Source of the DNA: Pseudomonas sp. Irchel s3b2
GTDB lineage: Bacteria > Pseudomonadota > Gammaproteobacteria > Pseudomonadales > Pseudomonadaceae
DNA: 64,000 nucleotides
NCBI RefSeq assembly: GCF_900187445.1
Contig: NZ_FYEB01000020.1
Span: forward strand, 28,975-92,974
Reading direction: 5' to 3'
In this document: positions 61,418-64,000 of the stretch, in pieces
Position numbering within the stretch: position 1 is the first letter of the stretch
Layout of the letters: each line of letters starts with the position of its first letter
The notes under the pieces: model-generated
The model's database searches: none
What the model saw: the letters and a program-made list of their open reading frames with translations, nothing else
Told to the model about the DNA's origin: nothing
Made by a program: the position numbers and the translations under genes

Positions 61418-61975
61418 TCAAGTCCTGGTGTCGGTGCGGCGCCCCCACAGCCCGAGCCCGATCAGCATCAGCGTGATCACCCCGAGCACCATCAGCGTGA
61501 TATTGGGCAGGTAGAAGGTTGTGAAAACCTCCCAGCCAAGTAAACGCAGGGCACTCGAGAGCTCCGTATAGATGCCCACCAGGTGACCGCCGAGTGTGCC
61601 GGTGATGCCGAGGAGAACGCTGCCAAGGAACGCCAGGCCAGCCATGATCCAACGCGAAGACCTTTGCCACACGGCCTCGCCGCGCAGCCACCGCATTACC
61701 AGCAGCAAGGCCCAGTACGCCACTGTCCATGACGCGAGCAGTACATGGTTGCGCCCGAGCGGCGTTGACGAGATCGTTTCCCACGGCCACACCATAAGAC
61801 CGATTGTGAAGGCCACGACACCCGAGATAAAAGCGATTGTCAGGAGCGGGACGAGTGCCCGATCAACTACCTTCGCCAGCGCACCGTCGGAGCATGCGCG
61901 CAACAGGATAGCCAGGGTCGCCGTCATCCAAAGGGCGATCGGGAAGTGAACGAGAACAGCATGATAGGCAGCCAT
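61418..61975 (-). CDS. DUF2231-like haem-binding membrane protein
   Basis: The 185-residue protein has about four to five helices and conserved histidines in the membrane (AAYHAVLVHFPIALW at the start, GRNHVLLASW, GGHLVGIY), typical of DUF2231 proteins that may hold b-type haem. It starts 2 bases after the stop of the haem-binding protein gene, so the two are co-translated and may form one membrane electron-transfer unit. The start ATG at 61975 lacks its own clear ribosome site, as expected for a coupled gene. Confidence 0.78.
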   Translation of the reverse strand: MAAYHAVLVHFPIALWMTATLAILLRACSDGALAKVVDRALVPLLTIAFISGVVAFTIGLMVWPWETISSTPLGRNHVLLASWTVAYWALLLVMRWLRGEAVWQRSSRWIMAGLAFLGSVLLGITGTLGGHLVGIYTELSSALRLLGWEVFTTFYLPNITLMVLGVITLMLIGLGLWGRRTDTRT

Positions 61976-61977
61976 GA

Positions 61978-63411
61978 TCAGGCTCCTTGATTGCGCTTGA
62001 GCAATTGGTTCAGGGCAATGCCAAAACCGCCGATCAGCAGCACTCCGGCAAACAGCGTGAATAGCCATTGGCGACGGATTTGGTCGGCGAACTCCGCTTC
62101 GACACCGTAATGGGCGAGTTGGCTTTCGCTGTGGCGATACCTGACCGGCACGCCTGTCTTGATGTCCTCGGCGCCCGCATGCTTGGCGCTGTTGAGCATG
62201 GGCCAGCTGACTTGGCCGGGGTAGAACAGCGTTGCCGTGTGCCACGGCTGATTCCACGTCGGTTGGTCGCCGTCGAAACGGCTGGCGACCAAGTCGGCCT
62301 CGCGGCTCAGGCCCAGCGTGATCGGTAGCGAGATGTAGTGCCAGCGGCTGCCGAGCGCGTCTCGGTGGACGGAGAAGGCAAGGTTGTAGACCCGCTTGTC
62401 GAGCAGGATCTTGTCGTCCATCGGGTTGCCGGTGTCCATGCTGCGCCTGAGGGTCACCTCCCAGAAGCCGTCTTTCCAGCGTCCCCTGCCGAACACCTTG
62501 ATGTCGGCATGGGACCCATCTCCTCGACGTAACAGACGGCGCGGAATGGTGTCTCCGTCCTTCCACGCATGGGTCGCGTCGAAGGGCACCGCAGTGTCTT
62601 CACTGATGTAATAGACATCGTCGAAGCCGAGCTTGCGCTGTATGAGATCGTCCCAGTTCAGCGCCCTACGGTTGGTTTTCTGCAGATCCAGCATGAATTT
62701 GGGCTGCTTTTTCTCGGCGTCCCAGTTCTCGCTGAAGGGGCCATTGCCAGCGTCGCCGGATCGGACTTCGAATATGTACTCATCGTCGGAGGCATTGATC
62801 GGGTTCGAGCGATGCGCCCGCCAATGCCACAAATCGAGGAAGTATCCACCCTTGCGCAGGGCTGCCAGTTCGTCCTCCGGGACGACTGAACTCCAGTCGC
62901 CGATGTCCTTGCGGGTCGCCGGCAGATGCTTGCGGACCTCGACCTGATTTCGCTTCTGGCCAAGATAGGGATGGGCCTTCACCTCCTCGGGCTTGGCCTC
63001 GTTGGTGAAGAACCGCATGTGGTCGCCGATGGTGATGTAGCCGCCATAGCGGGCGAACTCAGGCACGCCGCCGTCGTCCACCATCATGGCCACGCGGTCC
63101 TCATAGATGCCCTGTGCCTGGGGGCCGGGCACACTGGCGCCGTATTGGACCCATTTGCCGCCCTCGAACTTCATCATGTCGTGATAGATCGAAGGCTGCC
63201 GTGCCGGCCACCGGTAGCGGAAAAACATGTCCCGGCCGTTGTAGGCGGCCATAACCTGAAACGGCATGGTCAACTCATCGGGGATATAGATGTTGCGGGC
63301 GATGTCGTTCTTGATGACGCCCGTGCCGTGAGTCAACCAAGACACGAGAAGTGCCCCGAGGAACAGAACCAAGGCGACACCGACGCCGGCGCGCCGCACC
63401 ATGTTGTTCAT
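61978..63411 (-). CDS. Ethylbenzene-dehydrogenase-like haem-binding protein
   Basis: The 477-residue protein is anchored by a TM segment at each end (about residues 8-26 and 450-467) with a large periplasmic part similar to the haem-b gamma subunit domain of ethylbenzene dehydrogenase/DMSO-reductase type II enzymes (YRWPARQPSIYHDMMKFEGGKWV, DLWHWRAHRSNPINASDDEYIFE, GRGRWKDGFWEVTLRRSM). No molybdenum catalytic subunit gene is nearby, so it may be an electron carrier of a different pathway. The ATG at 63411 follows GGAGG. Confidence 0.8.
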   Translation of the reverse strand: MNNMVRRAGVGVALVLFLGALLVSWLTHGTGVIKNDIARNIYIPDELTMPFQVMAAYNGRDMFFRYRWPARQPSIYHDMMKFEGGKWVQYGASVPGPQAQGIYEDRVAMMVDDGGVPEFARYGGYITIGDHMRFFTNEAKPEEVKAHPYLGQKRNQVEVRKHLPATRKDIGDWSSVVPEDELAALRKGGYFLDLWHWRAHRSNPINASDDEYIFEVRSGDAGNGPFSENWDAEKKQPKFMLDLQKTNRRALNWDDLIQRKLGFDDVYYISEDTAVPFDATHAWKDGDTIPRRLLRRGDGSHADIKVFGRGRWKDGFWEVTLRRSMDTGNPMDDKILLDKRVYNLAFSVHRDALGSRWHYISLPITLGLSREADLVASRFDGDQPTWNQPWHTATLFYPGQVSWPMLNSAKHAGAEDIKTGVPVRYRHSESQLAHYGVEAEFADQIRRQWLFTLFAGVLLIGGFGIALNQLLKRNQGA

Positions 63412-63776
63412 TCTGGCCTCCGTACTGACAGGGACGAAACTTTTAGTCTTTTCCTGGTACCGACCTACAACAACATTGAGCAATGTGAATTCAACCCGGT
63501 TCTCGTGCCCAGATAAAACGTGTCCGGGAGGCAGTCATCGAATCGCGTGGCCACTCCGCCTCTTCGAAGACTATAGGCGAACATCTGCTTGCCGGCATAC
63601 GGCATGCCGGAGCGACGGACTATCTATATAGGGTCGGTTGCAGTCTCTCAACGGTTGGCTGCCGAGCCACACCTGGCAGCCGCCAATTATCCCCCCAAGC
63701 TGCGTGCTCCTTACTATCGCGAGCGCAGGTGTGCTGATGCAGCCCGCGGTCGATTCTCTTTCTGGGGACAAAAAAA
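63412..63776. other. Promoter and gene-free stretch between haem operon and IS
   Basis: I see no supported gene in these 365 bases. At 63590-63613 CCGGCATACGGCATGCCGG is a short palindromic stretch. The promoter of the haem operon should lie at 63412-63500. The rest resembles degraded sequence next to an IS end. Confidence 0.45.
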
Positions 63777-64000
63777 GGTTCTTCACGGAATCCCGGGAAA
63801 CACAGAAACAAGAACGCCGATTTGATTGATGATGTTCGTGCGAGCAAACACATCTAACAAACCGGCGTTCTTAATGCGCGATATTAATACTTTCCTTCCT
63901 TTTTAGGAGGGCTTTTCTGTCGTCACGATCAAGCCTGATGGCGACGCGCTTCAGATCGACCTGATTCCCCACGCCACCCGATTCCCTTCCTGTAGCGGCT
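63777..64000 (+). mobile_element. ISL3-type insertion sequence, left end (runs off window)
   Basis: GGTTCTTCACGGAATCCCGGGAAA at 63777 resembles the terminal inverted repeats of ISL3-family elements. It is followed by an inverted pair (AGAACGCCG / CGGCGTTCT at 63812 and 63862) and the start of a transposase-like frame. The right end is outside the window. Confidence 0.55.
63874..64000 (+). pseudogene. ISL3-type transposase, 5' part, apparently frameshifted
   Basis: ATG at 63874 opens MRDINTFLPFLGGLF, then a stop soon follows; the next frame gives GFSVVTIKPDGDALQIDLIPHATRFPSC, which fits the N-terminal zinc-binding part of ISL3 transposases. A one-base shift within TTTTTTAGGAGGG would join them. 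Whether this is a mutation, a programmed shift or a sequencing error cannot be told, as the window ends here. Confidence 0.5.

Noticed and set aside
61976..62566. N-terminal extension of the DUF2231-like gene to 62566
   Set aside because: The extension lies wholly inside the haem-protein gene in another frame; the ATG at 61975 gives the natural membrane-protein start.

Overview
The window looks like chromosomal DNA of a Pseudomonas of the P. fluorescens group. The evidence is the gene content and order (lactate cluster, then smpB, an NSS symporter, ratA and rnfH), paired inverted REP-type repeats around a GAGGCTTGCCCGCGAA core, and an ssrA whose tag reads ANDETYGEYALAA. No strain can be named from sequence alone.

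Layout. At 0-1.8 kb lies the end of a dTDP-rhamnose precursor pair (rfbB, rfbA). At 1.8-13.4 kb is a probable specialised-metabolism or detoxification locus: a luciferase-like monooxygenase, a beta-hydroxyacid dehydrogenase, an acyl-CoA-dehydrogenase-fold flavin monooxygenase, a MexHI-OpmD-like efflux pump, an ArsR regulator, a chorismate-lyase homologue, a truncated LysR gene and a flavin reductase. Three copies of one palindrome (GTACG-N8-CGTAC) precede the oxidoreductase genes. The stretch 13.4-28.7 kb holds ordinary accessory metabolism, regulators, a FitAB-type toxin-antitoxin pair, a chemoreceptor, an AraC/EamA pair and a duplicated small-gene module with one decayed copy.

From about 29.0 to 47.2 kb a genomic island is inserted at the 3' end of ssrA by a P4-type tyrosine integrase. 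Paired 12-bp-period repeats near both ends look like integrase arm sites. The island is defence-rich. It carries a CHAT protease divergent from a three-TM protein and a 42-residue proline-rich peptide, a PD-(D/E)XK-like protein beside a tiny zinc ribbon, a 1732-residue Cap4-like-nuclease/STAND/helical-repeat protein of Avs type, a type I Septu pair (PtuA/PtuB) and an HNH endonuclease with a small partner. It is interspersed with MITEs and IS21-like end remnants.

The core resumes at ssrA: two secreted small paralogues, then lactate utilisation (lctP, lutABC, FAD/Fe-S D-lactate dehydrogenase) with its divergent LldR regulator and a recognisable operator, then smpB, an NSS symporter, ratA and rnfH. 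At 60.2 kb the expected neighbours of rnfH are absent. In their place lie a hemerythrin gene and a two-gene operon for an ethylbenzene-dehydrogenase-like haem protein and a DUF2231-like membrane protein, followed by the end of an ISL3-type element that runs off the window. The best candidates for undescribed biology are the CHAT module, the Avs-like protein and the operator-linked flavin-monooxygenase/efflux locus.
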